Below, piece by piece: positions 19,302 through 28,890 of a stretch of DNA of 62,856 bases. Within the stretch, counting starts at the first letter, position 1. Each line of letters opens with the position of its first letter. A model generated the notes under the pieces. It was given only the letters and a program-made list of their open reading frames with translations, did not search any database and had not been told where the DNA came from. Where the stretch lies: NCBI RefSeq assembly GCF_014904795.1, contig NZ_JACZFS010000066.1, positions 1-62,856 on the forward strand. Reading direction: 5' to 3'. The translations under genes and the position numbers were made by a program. The DNA comes from Nisaea nitritireducens. GTDB taxonomy: Bacteria; Pseudomonadota; Alphaproteobacteria; Thalassobaculales; Thalassobaculaceae.

Positions 19302-20324
19302 TCACTCAGATGGCTTGGACGCCGATGCGCCCGGCATTTCCCAGCCGGTCGGCCGGGACAGAAGTTCATGCACTACCGTGCCGAGATCGATGCCGCGGTT
19401 CAAGACCGCATCCACACCTTCGGCAATCGGCATCTCGACTGAAAGGGCGCGTGCCCGGCGGATCAGCGCGGCGGCGGTATGAACGCCTTCCACGACGGAC
19501 TGGCTGGAGCCGAGAATATCCTCCAGCCGCTCACCCATGCCAAGACGCCTGCCGAGCGAGAAATTGCGGGAGCTGGTGCTGGAACAGCTCAGCATCACAT
19601 CGCCGAGGCCGGACAGCCCCATCAGGGTTTCGGTCCTGCCGCCGAGGGCGACCGCGAACCGGGTGGCTTCCGCCAGCCCCCGTGTGATCAGTGCGGCGCG
19701 GGCATTTTCGCCCATGCCCATGCCGCTGACGATTCCTGCGGCGATGGCCAGCACGTTCTTCACCGCACCGCCGACTTCGGTGCCGGCAATGTCGGTGGAG
19801 GCATAGAGCCGGAAGGTATCGGTGCCGAGCGCTTCCACCAGCTGCAAGGCCAGGTCGCGGTCTGCTGCCGCCAGGGTCACGGCTGTCGGCTTTCCTGCGG
19901 CGGTCTCGCTCGCGAAACTCGGGCCGGAGAGCATGGCGGCCGGATTATCGGGCAGGAGCTCCTGCAGCACTGCGCTCATTGTCTTGTCGGTGGAAAGCTC
20001 AATCCCCTTGGCGGCGGAGATAAGCGGGACACCGGCCGGAATGTCGAAGCCGGCAAGAGCCCCGCGCATATGCTGTGCCGGGATTACCAGCAGTATCGCA
20101 TCGGCGCCTGTAACGGCTTCGGCCGGGTCGCTGGTCACCATTAGAGCGGGTGGCAGGGCGATGCCCGGAAGATACTTCGTGTTTTCACGGGTCCGGGACA
20201 TGGCTTCTGCATGCTCCGGGCGGCGGGTCCAGAGAACGGTTTTTCGCCCTGCGCGCTGGGCGGCGAGGGCCAAAGCCGTGCCCCACGCACCGGCGCCGAG
20301 CACTGCGATAGTGTCGATACTCAT
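19302..20324 (-). CDS. gpsA: NAD(P)H-dependent glycerol-3-phosphate dehydrogenase
   Basis: 340 residues. The dinucleotide site [12 protein letters not shown] is at residues 8-19, with SAAKGIE, the active-site Lys in [14 protein letters not shown], and [14 protein letters not shown]. It converts dihydroxyacetone phosphate to sn-glycerol 3-phosphate for phospholipid synthesis. Its start overlaps the tsaD stop by 4 bases (ATGA), so it is translationally coupled. Length and motifs are fully normal. Confidence 0.97.
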   Translation of the reverse strand: MSIDTIAVLGAGAWGTALALAAQRAGRKTVLWTRRPEHAEAMSRTRENTKYLPGIALPPALMVTSDPAEAVTGADAILLVIPAQHMRGALAGFDIPAGVPLISAAKGIELSTDKTMSAVLQELLPDNPAAMLSGPSFASETAAGKPTAVTLAAADRDLALQLVEALGTDTFRLYASTDIAGTEVGGAVKNVLAIAAGIVSGMGMGENARAALITRGLAEATRFAVALGGRTETLMGLSGLGDVMLSCSSTSSRNFSLGRRLGMGERLEDILGSSQSVVEGVHTAAALIRRARALSVEMPIAEGVDAVLNRGIDLGTVVHELLSRPTGWEMPGASASKPSE

Positions 20325-21409
20325 GCTTTCACTCCCGCACCGATTGCCTTTGGAGCGCCGGGATCAAGCGGCCAGCGCGGACGCGGCGCGAAGCTCAGCG
20401 GATCGCTTTCCCCGGCCTGCAGGCGTTCGATACCGGCCCAGGCCACCATGGCGGCATTGTCGGTGCAGAGTGCGATAGGCGGGGCGGTAAAACTCATGCC
20501 GGACTTTTCGGCAAGCTCCGACAGCGCGGTCCGAATTCGCTGGTTTGCCGCGACACCGCCGGCAACGACGAGAGCATGGCCTGTGCCATGTTCTTCGCTG
20601 AAAGTACGGATGGCATTGCGGCAGCGGTTCACCAGACTGCCCGCGACGGCTTCCTGAAACGCGGCGGCGATATCGGCAATATCCTGTTGCGTCGGCGCGG
20701 CGATGGCTTCGACTTTCTGCCGCACGGCGGTTTTAAGACCGGAGAAGGAAAAGTCGCAGCCGGGTTTGCCGACCATCGGACGCGGTAAATCGAACCGACC
20801 CGGGTGTCCGGTCGTCGCGGCTTTCTCAAGCGCCGGGCCACCGGGATAGCCCATGCCGAGCAGTTTGGCGGTTTTGTCGAAGGCTTCGCCAACCGCATCG
20901 TCGATGGTGGTGCCGAGGCGGCGGTATCGGCCGAGGCCTTCGACCGCGATGAGCTGGCAATGCCCACCCGAGACCAGCAGCAGCAGATAGGGAAAGGCGA
21001 CCTTGTCGGTCAGCCGTGCGGTCAGCGCATGGGCTTCCAGATGATTGATGGCGAGATAGGGAATGCCGCGTGCCATGGCGATGGCTTTGGCTGTCATGGT
21101 GCCGACCAGCACGCCGCCGATCAGGCCAGGCCCGCCCGTTGCCGCGACTGCGTCCAGCTCGTCAAAATCGAGACCGGCTTCTTCCAGCGCGTGGGCGATC
21201 ACCGGCTCCAGATGGTCGAGATGGGCGCGTGCGGCGATTTCCGGTACGACGCCGCCAAAGGGGGCATGATCCTCGATCTGGCTGAAGACGACATTGGCGT
21301 GCACAGTCCCGGCGCCATCGACAATCGCCGCGGCGGTCTCGTCGCAACTGGTCTCGATCCCGAGAACGAGCGGGGTTCCGGACGGGGCTGTTTGCTCTTC
21401 CAATGCCAT
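20321..21409 (-). CDS. tsaD: tRNA N6-adenosine threonylcarbamoyltransferase TsaD
   Basis: 362 residues of the Kae1/Qri7 ASKHA family. Starts [18 protein letters not shown]; metal ligands in [15 protein letters not shown]-site [34 protein letters not shown] and [13 protein letters not shown]. It transfers the threonylcarbamoyl group to A37 of ANN-decoding tRNAs together with TsaB/TsaE. The ATG at 21409 sits right before the domain; the in-frame extension to 21490 crosses the hemC start and is not credible. First gene of tsaD-gpsA-EVE, 25 bases from divergent hemC. Confidence 0.96.
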   Translation of the reverse strand: MALEEQTAPSGTPLVLGIETSCDETAAAIVDGAGTVHANVVFSQIEDHAPFGGVVPEIAARAHLDHLEPVIAHALEEAGLDFDELDAVAATGGPGLIGGVLVGTMTAKAIAMARGIPYLAINHLEAHALTARLTDKVAFPYLLLLVSGGHCQLIAVEGLGRYRRLGTTIDDAVGEAFDKTAKLLGMGYPGGPALEKAATTGHPGRFDLPRPMVGKPGCDFSFSGLKTAVRQKVEAIAAPTQQDIADIAAAFQEAVAGSLVNRCRNAIRTFSEEHGTGHALVVAGGVAANQRIRTALSELAEKSGMSFTAPPIALCTDNAAMVAWAGIERLQAGESDPLSFAPRPRWPLDPGAPKAIGAGVKA

Positions 21410-21434
21410 GCGCACCGGTCTACACAGTCGGCCC

Positions 21435-22391
21435 ATGGAACACCAGTCGAAAGCAGCCCCCCTGATCCGTCTCGGAACCCGTGGCTCCAAGCTGGCTCTG
21501 GCGCAAGCCTATGAGACCAAACGCCGTCTTGGCGAGGCTCATGCGGAGCTGGCACCGGACGGTGCCGTCGAGATCGTGGTCATCAAGACCACCGGGGACA
21601 AGGTGCAGGACCGCGCGCTGGCCGAGATCGGCGGCAAGGGTCTGTTCATGAAAGAAATCGAGGCGGCCCTGATCGAGCGCCGTATCGATATCGCCGTGCA
21701 TTCCCTGAAGGATGTGGAAACTTTCCTGACGGAGGGTACGGAGCTGGCCGCGATCCTGCCGCGCGAGGATCCGCGCGATGCGCTGATTTCCCGGATCGCG
21801 ACCCGTATTGAGGATCTGCCCAAAGGCGCGGTCATCGGCACCGCGTCGGTGCGCCGGGCTGCCCAGCTCCTGCACAAGCGGCCCGATTTCAAGATTATCC
21901 TCTATCGCGGCAATCTCCAGACCCGTCTGCGCAAGCTCGATGAAGGTGTTTGCGATGCCACCATGCTGGCTATTGCAGGGCTTAGCCGCCTCGGTCTGGC
22001 GGACAAGGCGACTTGCGTTCTGGAGCCGGAAGAGTTGCTGCCGGCAGTATCGCAGGGCGCTATCGGCGTGCAGTGCCGTTCCGGCAAGAAAAACGGCGAC
22101 AAGCGCATTCTGGACTGGGTGCGCGGCATCAATGATCGGGAGAGCGAGATCCGGGTGACGGCGGAACGGGCCATGCTGGCCCGGCTCGACGGTTCCTGCC
22201 GCACACCGATTGCCGGTCTCGCGGAACTGCTGCCGGGCGGAAAGCTGCGGTTGCGCGGCCAGCTCGCGGCGATTGACGGCAGTGCGTTGTTCTTTGCCGA
22301 GGAAGTTGGCAGCGCGGACGATCCTGCCGCGCTGGGCCTGGTTGTTGGCGAGGCGCTGATTGCGCAGGCCGGACCGGACTACAAGGTGTAG
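21435..22391 (+). CDS. hemC: Hydroxymethylbilane synthase (porphobilinogen deaminase)
   Basis: 318 residues. [14 protein letters not shown] start, [21 protein letters not shown] loop, [10 protein letters not shown] active site, [12 protein letters not shown] and the cofactor Cys in [11 protein letters not shown]. It polymerises four porphobilinogens in the cytosol. The ATG at 21435 directly precedes the domain. hemD follows with a one-base overlap, and further haem-linked genes lie downstream. Confidence 0.97.
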   Translation: MEHQSKAAPLIRLGTRGSKLALAQAYETKRRLGEAHAELAPDGAVEIVVIKTTGDKVQDRALAEIGGKGLFMKEIEAALIERRIDIAVHSLKDVETFLTEGTELAAILPREDPRDALISRIATRIEDLPKGAVIGTASVRRAAQLLHKRPDFKIILYRGNLQTRLRKLDEGVCDATMLAIAGLSRLGLADKATCVLEPEELLPAVSQGAIGVQCRSGKKNGDKRILDWVRGINDRESEIRVTAERAMLARLDGSCRTPIAGLAELLPGGKLRLRGQLAAIDGSALFFAEEVGSADDPAALGLVVGEALIAQAGPDYKV

Positions 22392-23119
22392 TGGCGGTGC
22401 GCGTTCTCGTCACCCGGGCGATCGAGGATGGATTGGCGTTGCAGGCGGAACTTCTGGGCTGCGATATCGATGCCGTTCTCGCCCCGATGCTGTCTTTTGA
22501 GTTCTTCAATCCGCTGGCGGAGGCCGAAGATCCAGTACAGGCCTATCTGATCACCAGCCGCAACGGTGCCGAAGCGCTGGCACGGTATACGGAAAGTCGC
22601 ACTGTTCCGGTTCTGGCGGTGGGCGCGGCTACGGCGGAGCGACTGGCGTATCTCGGGTTCGAGTCTGTTGAAAGCGCGGATGGCGATGCTGCCGATCTTG
22701 CGGCGCTTGCCCGAAGCCGGCTTGATCCTGCCGCCGGACCATTGATTTTCCTGAGCGCTGAAATTGTCGCCGGCGATATCGAGGGCGCGCTGTCTGCGGA
22801 TGGTTTCGACCTGCGGCGAATTATCGCTTATCGAGGCGTTCCCGAGCGGATTCTGGCCCGCGATGTCGAGGCTCAGATACGCGCCGGGGAAATTCAGGGC
22901 GTGCTGTTTTTCTCGCCGCGGGCGGGACGAACCTTCATCTCTCTTGTCGAACAGGCCGGGCTCGCGTCATTCTGCGACGAGATGACGGCATATTGCCTCA
23001 GCGACGCTGTTGCGGATGCCGTCTCTACAATGCCATGGGCGGCCGTCCGCATCGCGGCAAAGCCGACCAAAGGGGATTTACTCGCCCTGCTTGCGGCCCC
23101 ATGTCACAAAGATGCCTAA
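22391..23119 (+). CDS. hemD: Uroporphyrinogen-III synthase
   Basis: 242 residues from GTG 22391, which overlaps the hemC TAG by one base; AAGGTG upstream serves as ribosome site. It is the two-lobed HemD fold: VLVTRAIEDG start, LITSRNGAEALAR, VLAVGAATAERLAYLGFE, and the second-lobe VLFFSPRAGRTF. Sequence conservation in this family is low, so the assignment leans partly on position after hemC. It closes hydroxymethylbilane to uroporphyrinogen III. Confidence 0.9.
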   Translation: MAVRVLVTRAIEDGLALQAELLGCDIDAVLAPMLSFEFFNPLAEAEDPVQAYLITSRNGAEALARYTESRTVPVLAVGAATAERLAYLGFESVESADGDAADLAALARSRLDPAAGPLIFLSAEIVAGDIEGALSADGFDLRRIIAYRGVPERILARDVEAQIRAGEIQGVLFFSPRAGRTFISLVEQAGLASFCDEMTAYCLSDAVADAVSTMPWAAVRIAAKPTKGDLLALLAAPCHKDA

Positions 23120-23219
23120 AAAATATTTGCTGAATCTTCGGCGCCTTGGTGCTTCGATGGTGAAGGGCTGAAATCTGAGGCGGTGCGCTGCGTGCCGCTG
23201 AGTTTGGAAGATCTGACGT

Positions 23220-24629
23220 ATGACCGATCCGAAAAGCCAGACCGGCGAGAAGAATGCCGGTGAGACCAATGTTGAGGACGCAACCGTTATTGACGTTGAG
23301 CCGACGCGGGTCTCCGAAGATTCCGCGGATGGCGCTGCGAAAAAGTCGGGCCTTTCCTTGCGCACCAAGCTGATCGGGTTCCTGATCCTGCTGGTGATCA
23401 TTGCCGGCGGTGTGGCTGCAGCGCTCTACCCGCTCTGGCGGGACAGGGCGGATGCATTGGTGAGCCAGAGCGGTCTGCCGCTCGCCCTCCCGGAAGTGCC
23501 GGACAATGAATTTTATGGAACGGTCGATGATGTCATCGCTTTCTTTCAGGGCGAGACCTCCGACGCTGCACCCGATGAAAACACGGGAACGGTGGCTGTT
23601 TCGCCTGCCCCTGAACCGGCACCTGAGCCGGTTGTCGATCCACTGACGGTTCTGGCGACCCGTCTGGATGGTCTGGAAACCAAATTAGGCACTCTCGCGG
23701 AAACCGCACAGGCGGCGCAGTCCGCGGCCGAAAGCGCTGCCGAGACTTCTGCGGCGATCGCGGCCAGTCCACAGCCCGATGAAGAGGTGGTGACTGCTCT
23801 CGCCGCACGGCTGGAGCGTCTGGAGCAACGGCTGGACGGGCTGGAGGCGCGGCCGCTTGCCGCCGCTGCCGAAGGAGGCTCGGAGGCCGCTGCGGTCAAC
23901 GAGGCCTTGCTCAATCTGATAGGCTCTCTCCGGGAACGGATTGTTTCCCTGGAAGCACGCGAGACTGTTGCTCCGTCGGATCTTGAAACGGTGACAAGCC
24001 GGATCGAGACAGCGGAAAGCGGCGCGGGTGCGCGTATTGCCGGGCTGGAAGCGGATCTGGAGACGGTTCGTCAACTTGCCGAGAAGCGGGCTCCGCAGCG
24101 TGAACGCGCAGGCCTGCTGCTGCTCGCGGTCGGACAACTCGAAGCGGCGACGTCGACTTCCGGCAGCTTCGCGGCGCAACTCGCATCGGTGAAGGATCTG
24201 GTCATCGGAGAGCCCGTCGAGACGGTGGAGGCTCTCTCTGTGCTTGAGGGACATGGTGGCGGCGTTGAATCCGTGACCTCGCTCAGCCAACGGTTCAACG
24301 ATCTCGCCAAGGCGGTCAGTCAGGCGAAGCTGGCGGGAAGCGATGAGGGGCTGGTCGGCAAGACGTTGAATACGGTTGCCTCACTGGTGACCATCAGGCG
24401 CACCGATGTGGCCGAAGGGCCGGGCGTCGATGCGATCTTGGTGCGGGCCGAAAGCGCAGTCAAAGCCGGAGACCTTGCCGGCGCCGTTACTGCACTTGAA
24501 GAGCTCTCCGGCGCTCCGGCGGAACGGGCATCCGGCTGGATTGCGGCGGCGAAGGCACGTGTGGCGGTCGATCAGGCTGTCGCCCGTCTGCGCGGTGCCG
24601 CGTTGGCTTCCGTTGCGGAAGCGGGGTAA
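23220..24629 (+). CDS. Mitofilin-family protein, bacterial Mic60 homologue
   Basis: 469 residues: an N-terminal acidic cytosolic stretch, one membrane helix (about 50-72, LIGFLILLVIIAGGVAAALY), a Pro/Glu linker, a long coiled-coil region (about 140-290) and a C-terminal mitofilin-like domain (LLLLAVGQLEAATSTSGSFAAQL… through the helical end). This is the layout and genomic position (between hemD and the HemY-like gene) of alphaproteobacterial Mic60, which shapes intracytoplasmic membranes and is the ancestor of mitochondrial cristae organisers. A 100-base spacer separates it from hemD. Confidence 0.82.
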   Translation: MTDPKSQTGEKNAGETNVEDATVIDVEPTRVSEDSADGAAKKSGLSLRTKLIGFLILLVIIAGGVAAALYPLWRDRADALVSQSGLPLALPEVPDNEFYGTVDDVIAFFQGETSDAAPDENTGTVAVSPAPEPAPEPVVDPLTVLATRLDGLETKLGTLAETAQAAQSAAESAAETSAAIAASPQPDEEVVTALAARLERLEQRLDGLEARPLAAAAEGGSEAAAVNEALLNLIGSLRERIVSLEARETVAPSDLETVTSRIETAESGAGARIAGLEADLETVRQLAEKRAPQRERAGLLLLAVGQLEAATSTSGSFAAQLASVKDLVIGEPVETVEALSVLEGHGGGVESVTSLSQRFNDLAKAVSQAKLAGSDEGLVGKTLNTVASLVTIRRTDVAEGPGVDAILVRAESAVKAGDLAGAVTALEELSGAPAERASGWIAAAKARVAVDQAVARLRGAALASVAEAG

Positions 24630-24633
24630 GGCC

Positions 24634-26112
24634 ATGTTGAGATTTTGCTTCGGCCTTATCATCCTGATCGGTGCAGTCACCTTCGCGGCCATCCAGCTTG
24701 CGGATAATCCGGGCCAGATCTCGATCGACTGGCTCGGCTATCATATCGATACCTATTTCGGCGTCGCCTTGCTGGCGATGCTGGCCGGCCTTTGGGTTCT
24801 GCTGGTCATCTACCGTCTGTTCCGGGGCATTGTCGGATTGCCTGGCGGGTTTTTCGACCGTCGCGCCGCGCGGCGCCGGGATGAGGGAGTGAATGCCCTT
24901 AGCCTCGGTATGGCGGCGATTGCCGCCGGGGATGCCGAAGAGGCACGCAAGCAGGCCAAGCGGGCCGAGAAACTTCTCAACGATCCGTCGAAGACCCAGC
25001 TGCTTTCCGCCCAGGCGGCAGCGCTTGGCGGCGATAGCGAGGCCGCGGGCCGTTACTTCGATGCACTGACCGAAAGCCCGGAAACCCGGTTTGTCGGTCT
25101 GGTCGGTAAACTGCGTCAGGCGCTCGAAGCGGGTGATCGGGACGAAGCCCTGGCGCTTGCCCTCCGGGCCCGCGACCTGCGGCCGGATTCCGGGTTCGTC
25201 GCTCGCACCCTGTTCACGCTGGAGACCGGGGCGGAAGATTGGGACGGCGCCCAGAAAACCTTGTTCGATGCAGTGCGTCGGGATCTGATCCCGGAAGATG
25301 AGGCGAAGCGCTACCGGGTGGCCATCGACATGGAGCGCGCCCGTTTGAATCAGGAGGCTGGCGATCTTGGTGGCGCGGCAGATTTCGCGCTGCGGGCATT
25401 GGCGGTGGAGCCGTCTTTCCCGCCGGCGGTGCAGATCGCCGTCGAGGCGGAGCAGGTCAAGGGGCGGGACAAGAAGGCCCAGCGTCTACTGGAAGACGCC
25501 TGGTCGGCAGCGCCGCATCCGTTGCTTGCGAAACTCTATGCCGGTCTCTGGCCGGACGATGACCCGTCCCAGCGGCTGAAGCGTATCCAGAAACTGACCG
25601 AAGGAAAGGCCGACGGTCTGGCGGGGCGTTTGGCCGTCGCCGAGGCGGCCATCGCGGCCGAACTCTGGGGCGTGGCGCGCGCGGTGCTTGAGGCGATTCC
25701 GGAAGCGGAGCGTAGTGCTGGGGTCTTCCGGCTGCTTGCCTACATGGCGCAGGCGGAACGCGGTGACGCGGCGCAGGCCCGTAGCTTCCTGGAGAGCGCC
25801 GGAAATGCTCCGGCCGACCCGGCATGGACCTGCTCCGATTGCGGTGCCACCTCTGGAAGCTGGACGGTCTCGTGCGGCAATTGCGATCACTTCGCAACCC
25901 TGACCTGGAAGCAGCCGCCGCGGGTCTCGGCCCTCGTCGTCCTGCCGGAGTCCGACATCGTGCCGGCTCCGGCGCTGCTCGAAACATCACCGGCGGCAGA
26001 GGCTCCGGCCCCGGCCGAAGTGGTGGTTGGAGAGCAGGTGGAAGCAGGGCAGCCGGATAAACCATCCGGTGACGAGCCGAACCCGGAAGATGTGGTGCGC
26101 CGTCTCGCGTGA
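24634..26112 (+). CDS. HemY-like TPR membrane protein with C-terminal zinc ribbon
   Basis: 492 residues. Two N-terminal membrane helices (about 3-20 and 38-60) form the HemY_N domain, followed by a helical TPR array (about 85-370). Near the C-terminus is WTCSDCGATSGSW…CGNC, two CxxC knuckles like the rubredoxin-type ribbon of LapB/YciM, and then a Pro/Ala-rich tail. The alphaproteobacterial gene next to mic60 (often called orf52) belongs here. The role is unsettled: HemY-type proteins are linked to haem synthesis, LapB-type to LPS assembly. The ATG at 24634 follows mic60 by 4 bases. Confidence 0.82.
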   Translation: MLRFCFGLIILIGAVTFAAIQLADNPGQISIDWLGYHIDTYFGVALLAMLAGLWVLLVIYRLFRGIVGLPGGFFDRRAARRRDEGVNALSLGMAAIAAGDAEEARKQAKRAEKLLNDPSKTQLLSAQAAALGGDSEAAGRYFDALTESPETRFVGLVGKLRQALEAGDRDEALALALRARDLRPDSGFVARTLFTLETGAEDWDGAQKTLFDAVRRDLIPEDEAKRYRVAIDMERARLNQEAGDLGGAADFALRALAVEPSFPPAVQIAVEAEQVKGRDKKAQRLLEDAWSAAPHPLLAKLYAGLWPDDDPSQRLKRIQKLTEGKADGLAGRLAVAEAAIAAELWGVARAVLEAIPEAERSAGVFRLLAYMAQAERGDAAQARSFLESAGNAPADPAWTCSDCGATSGSWTVSCGNCDHFATLTWKQPPRVSALVVLPESDIVPAPALLETSPAAEAPAPAEVVVGEQVEAGQPDKPSGDEPNPEDVVRRLA

Positions 26113-26153
26113 CTCTTACTGCACTATGAGTTAATCTGGGGGTTGATTTCAGG

Positions 26154-26173
26154 GTATAGTAAACCCGCTATAC
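26154..26173. promoter_or_regulatory. Inverted repeat GTATAG-N8-CTATAC
   Basis: Perfect 6-base inverted repeat 55 bases before the unknown gene at 26229. The right half overlaps TATACT, a fair -10 hexamer, so a repressor site over a promoter is plausible. A TTAA lies at 26131, without its N7 partner. Confidence 0.4.
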
Positions 26174-26228
26174 TTCTTGAGGGGCAGGAAGCCCCGGATC
26201 TTTCAGGGCCCAGAATGGAGCCTGTACG

Positions 26229-27014
26229 ATGACGAGCATTTCCAGTCTGTCGAGCTTTACCAAACTGCAGGTCGCCCAGCCGCGTGTCGTCGGCCAGGAC
26301 GCGACAGCCAAGAGTTCGTCTACGTCTTCCTCGCCGAGCTATCGGACCGCCGAGAGCGGGGCCAATCTGTTTTCCGCCTCCATCTCCGCGAGCGACCGCA
26401 CCACGACGGGCTTGCAGGAACTGCTTGGTGGTGAGCTTGAAAAGCTGTTCGGTGCTCTCGACAGGAAGAACGACCCGGATGGTTCCGTCTCCCGCGCTCT
26501 CGACAGCCTGAAGGACTTGCTTGGTAAAGCCGGCGAGGATTCGTCTGTCTCCGGCTTCCAGATCCGGATCTCCAGTGTCAGCCAGCAATTGCGTACAGAC
26601 GATGGCGGGGGCGATGTGTTTTCCAGCGTCTCGCAGCTTTCCATCGAGGTCGGGCTGGTGCGTGACGGCAAGGTTGCCGCCGAGGATGTGGAATTGCTGT
26701 CCTTCGAAGGCAAGAAGCTTCCCCTGACCGACACGCAGAAGCAGACCGGTATCGTTACCGGACGGTTTGTCCTCGACGATCCGGCGACGTCTAGCAAGGC
26801 ACAGGAAACGGCTGCCGATCAGGCCCTGGAACGCCTGAAACTGGTCAGCGATGCGCTCGCGGCATTCCGTCGCGGCGATCTCGGCCCGTTGCAGAATATC
26901 GAAAGCCTGTTCCGTGGCGGTACGCTGGATGCGGAAAGCGTCCGGGCATTGTCCAGTGCCAAGGATGTGACGAAGAGCGCGGTCTTTCCGGGAAGCGGTA
27001 TTCTCGACGTCTGA
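26229..27014 (+). CDS. Unrecognised protein, Ser-rich N-terminus
   Basis: 261 residues with no family I recognise. GGAG 8 bases upstream of the ATG supports the start. The N-terminal 60 residues are Ser/Thr/Ala-rich and probably disordered (MTSISSLSSFTKLQV…); 60-110 is helical (LGGELEKLFGALDRKN); 110-185 looks beta-rich (FQIRISSVSQQLRT…IEVGLVRDG); the rest is helical. No signal peptide or membrane helix. The general look, a disordered MxSIS start and compact alpha/beta core, recalls small accessory proteins of flagellar or secretion systems, but this is only an impression. Own promoter likely. Confidence 0.7.
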   Translation: MTSISSLSSFTKLQVAQPRVVGQDATAKSSSTSSSPSYRTAESGANLFSASISASDRTTTGLQELLGGELEKLFGALDRKNDPDGSVSRALDSLKDLLGKAGEDSSVSGFQIRISSVSQQLRTDDGGGDVFSSVSQLSIEVGLVRDGKVAAEDVELLSFEGKKLPLTDTQKQTGIVTGRFVLDDPATSSKAQETAADQALERLKLVSDALAAFRRGDLGPLQNIESLFRGGTLDAESVRALSSAKDVTKSAVFPGSGILDV

Positions 27015-27107
27015 TCCACCTGCCTCTCGACAGGACTTCCGGCTTCCGGCTAAACCGGGGCGCAGCCCTTGACGGGCGGCATCGTCGGTTCAGCATCGGA
27101 TAGGCCA

Positions 27108-27971
27108 ATGTATATCTCCACCGAAGAACAAAAGGATGCCGCGCGCGCCTGGTTCGAAAATCTGCGCAATCAGATCTGCGCGGCTTTCGAGCGTATGGAG
27201 GATGATTACGAAGGTCATCTTAAAGATCGGCCCGCCGGCCGCTTCAAGCGCAAGAGCTGGGAACGTGAAGGCGGTGGCGGCGGCGTCATGTCCGTCATGG
27301 AAGGCCGGGTCTTCGAGAAGGTCGGCGTCAATATCTCGACCGTGCACGGTACCTTTTCGGAAGAGTTCCGCAAGTCGATCCCCGGTGCCGACGAGGATCC
27401 GCGCTTCTGGGCGGCGGGCATTTCGCTGGTCGCGCACATGCAGTCGCCGAAGGTTCCGGCGGTGCACATGAACACCCGGCACATCACCACGACAAAATCC
27501 TGGTTCGGCGGCGGTGCCGACCTGACGCCGATGGTGCCGGAGCAGGTGGACACAGACGCCTTCCATGCCGGTTTCAAGGCTGCCTGCGACAAGCACGATC
27601 CGGCCTATTATCCGAAGTTCAAGGACTGGTGCGACGAGTACTTCTTCCTGAAGCACCGGAACGAGCCGCGCGGCGTTGGCGGGATTTTCTATGACTATCT
27701 GGACAGCGATTTCGAGAAAGATTTCGCCTTCACCCGCGATATAGGCACGGCATTCCTTGAGACCTATCCGGCGATTGCCCGGCGGCGGATGAACGAGGAC
27801 TGGACCGAAGAAGAGCGCCACCATCAGCTGGTCCGGCGCGGACGCTATGTCGAGTTCAACCTGATCCATGACCGGGGCACGCTTTTCGGCCTGAAAACCG
27901 GCGGAAATGTAGAAGCTATCCTGATGAGCATGCCGCCGATGGTGATCTGGCCCTCTCCGATAGACGATTAG
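27108..27971 (+). CDS. hemF: Oxygen-dependent coproporphyrinogen-III oxidase
   Basis: 287 residues. [31 protein letters not shown] is family-typical (parts at about residues 45-75), followed by [21 protein letters not shown]-type [26 protein letters not shown], and the C-terminal [19 protein letters not shown]. It oxidises two propionates of coproporphyrinogen III using O2. The ATG at 27108 is chosen over a TTG at 27069. Separated from the other hem genes by one unknown gene. Confidence 0.96.
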   Translation: MYISTEEQKDAARAWFENLRNQICAAFERMEDDYEGHLKDRPAGRFKRKSWEREGGGGGVMSVMEGRVFEKVGVNISTVHGTFSEEFRKSIPGADEDPRFWAAGISLVAHMQSPKVPAVHMNTRHITTTKSWFGGGADLTPMVPEQVDTDAFHAGFKAACDKHDPAYYPKFKDWCDEYFFLKHRNEPRGVGGIFYDYLDSDFEKDFAFTRDIGTAFLETYPAIARRRMNEDWTEEERHHQLVRRGRYVEFNLIHDRGTLFGLKTGGNVEAILMSMPPMVIWPSPIDD

Positions 27972-27973
27972 CT

Positions 27974-28615
27974 CTAGTTCGCCAGGCTTCCGGAATGCTG
28001 AGCTTGTCCACCATTTAGGGCCTCATTTGATAAGGCCAGTCGACGTAGATGGAGCGCGCCAAAAAATTCCGCGTGTCCTCTGGCATCATCCAATCCGTGA
28101 TGTGTGTGCTCGGTTGGGCCAAGAAGTTCTTTAGGATAAAATTCCCTGCGACACCGTCTGTAGTCTTCCCCAAGAATTCCCATTGCGTAAGAGGGGAGAT
28201 CAATTCCTGCACCAAAGAACAATGAACGGCCACCGAAAGGGCCTGTAAAAAGCCTCAATTCGGCAAAGCGGCGTAGGTAGTAATCTATCCATGCGCCGTC
28301 GAACGATAACGGGTGGGCCACGATCACCCGGTCACCTTCGAAACCGTCGACGAACTCAACAAAAGCATTGATGGCGGTCTCTGGCGGCTCAAGATCGGTC
28401 CTCAATTGAGCATAAACCTCTGGAAATGTTTTCCACCACGCAAGAGTGCCGGGGTCTGGCACTCCCTCAGGCAGCATTTCAAGATTTCGTGTGAATTCCG
28501 CTTTGATTTGTCCGTCGTGGTGGCAAGCGACGGCAGCTAAATTAAGCATTGAATGACGGCCTGGATTTGGCCCGTCAGTTTCGATATCAACGACAATAAA
28601 GGTTATTTCATTCAC
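27974..28615 (-). CDS. DEDDh-type 3'-5' exonuclease-like protein
   Basis: About 213 residues from a GTG at 28615; the frame stays open to a TTG at 28690. Exonuclease motif I is VVDIETDGPNPG, motif II region is VIVAHPLSFDGAWIDYYL, and motif III is HHGLDDARGHAEFF, which together match DnaQ/RNase T-type exonucleases with the DEDDh set. The substrate is unknown. The gene and the region upstream (28600-28850) are clearly more AT-rich than the surroundings, suggesting acquisition. It lies tail to tail with hemF, 2 bases apart. Confidence 0.72.
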   Translation of the reverse strand: MNEITFIVVDIETDGPNPGRHSMLNLAAVACHHDGQIKAEFTRNLEMLPEGVPDPGTLAWWKTFPEVYAQLRTDLEPPETAINAFVEFVDGFEGDRVIVAHPLSFDGAWIDYYLRRFAELRLFTGPFGGRSLFFGAGIDLPSYAMGILGEDYRRCRREFYPKELLGPTEHTHHGLDDARGHAEFFGALHLRRLALSNEALNGGQAQHSGSLAN

Positions 28616-28831
28616 TGCCCTGTCCAATATTGTATTTTTTAAATTTGAGCGTGATTTTGTTTTTGGGGTGTTTTGAGAAGCCCTAATCAATATTCAGGAT
28701 TGACCCTGCTAAGCTGCTCACGTTTATCGCACGACATCCTAAGTTCGTTATTTGTTCGTGGGGCGGGGTATCAAGGCAGCCTAAGCACCAAATGATACTC
28801 CTATTTCAGTTGGACTCAACGCAGGGATGAA

Positions 28832-28846
28832 TTAATCTTTCGTTAA
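28832..28846. promoter_or_regulatory. CtrA-type box TTAA-N7-TTAA
   Basis: Exact TTAA TCTTTCG TTAA, 44 bases before the ATG at 28891. This full palindromic form is the CtrA recognition motif of alphaproteobacteria, commonly found at motility and cell-cycle genes. A single match can arise by chance in AT-rich DNA, and this spacer is AT-rich. Confidence 0.5.
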
Positions 28847-28890
28847 GGCCTGGCGCGGGGGCGTCAGGGTTGTTGGGGCCTTGCCGATCA

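Noticed and set aside
26131-26146. Second CtrA box before the gene at 26229
   Set aside because: TTAA is followed by GTTG/TTGA at the wrong spacing, not TTAA after seven bases.
28015-28233. 72-codon gene inside the exonuclease region
   Set aside because: Out-of-frame on the same strand within the exonuclease coding sequence.
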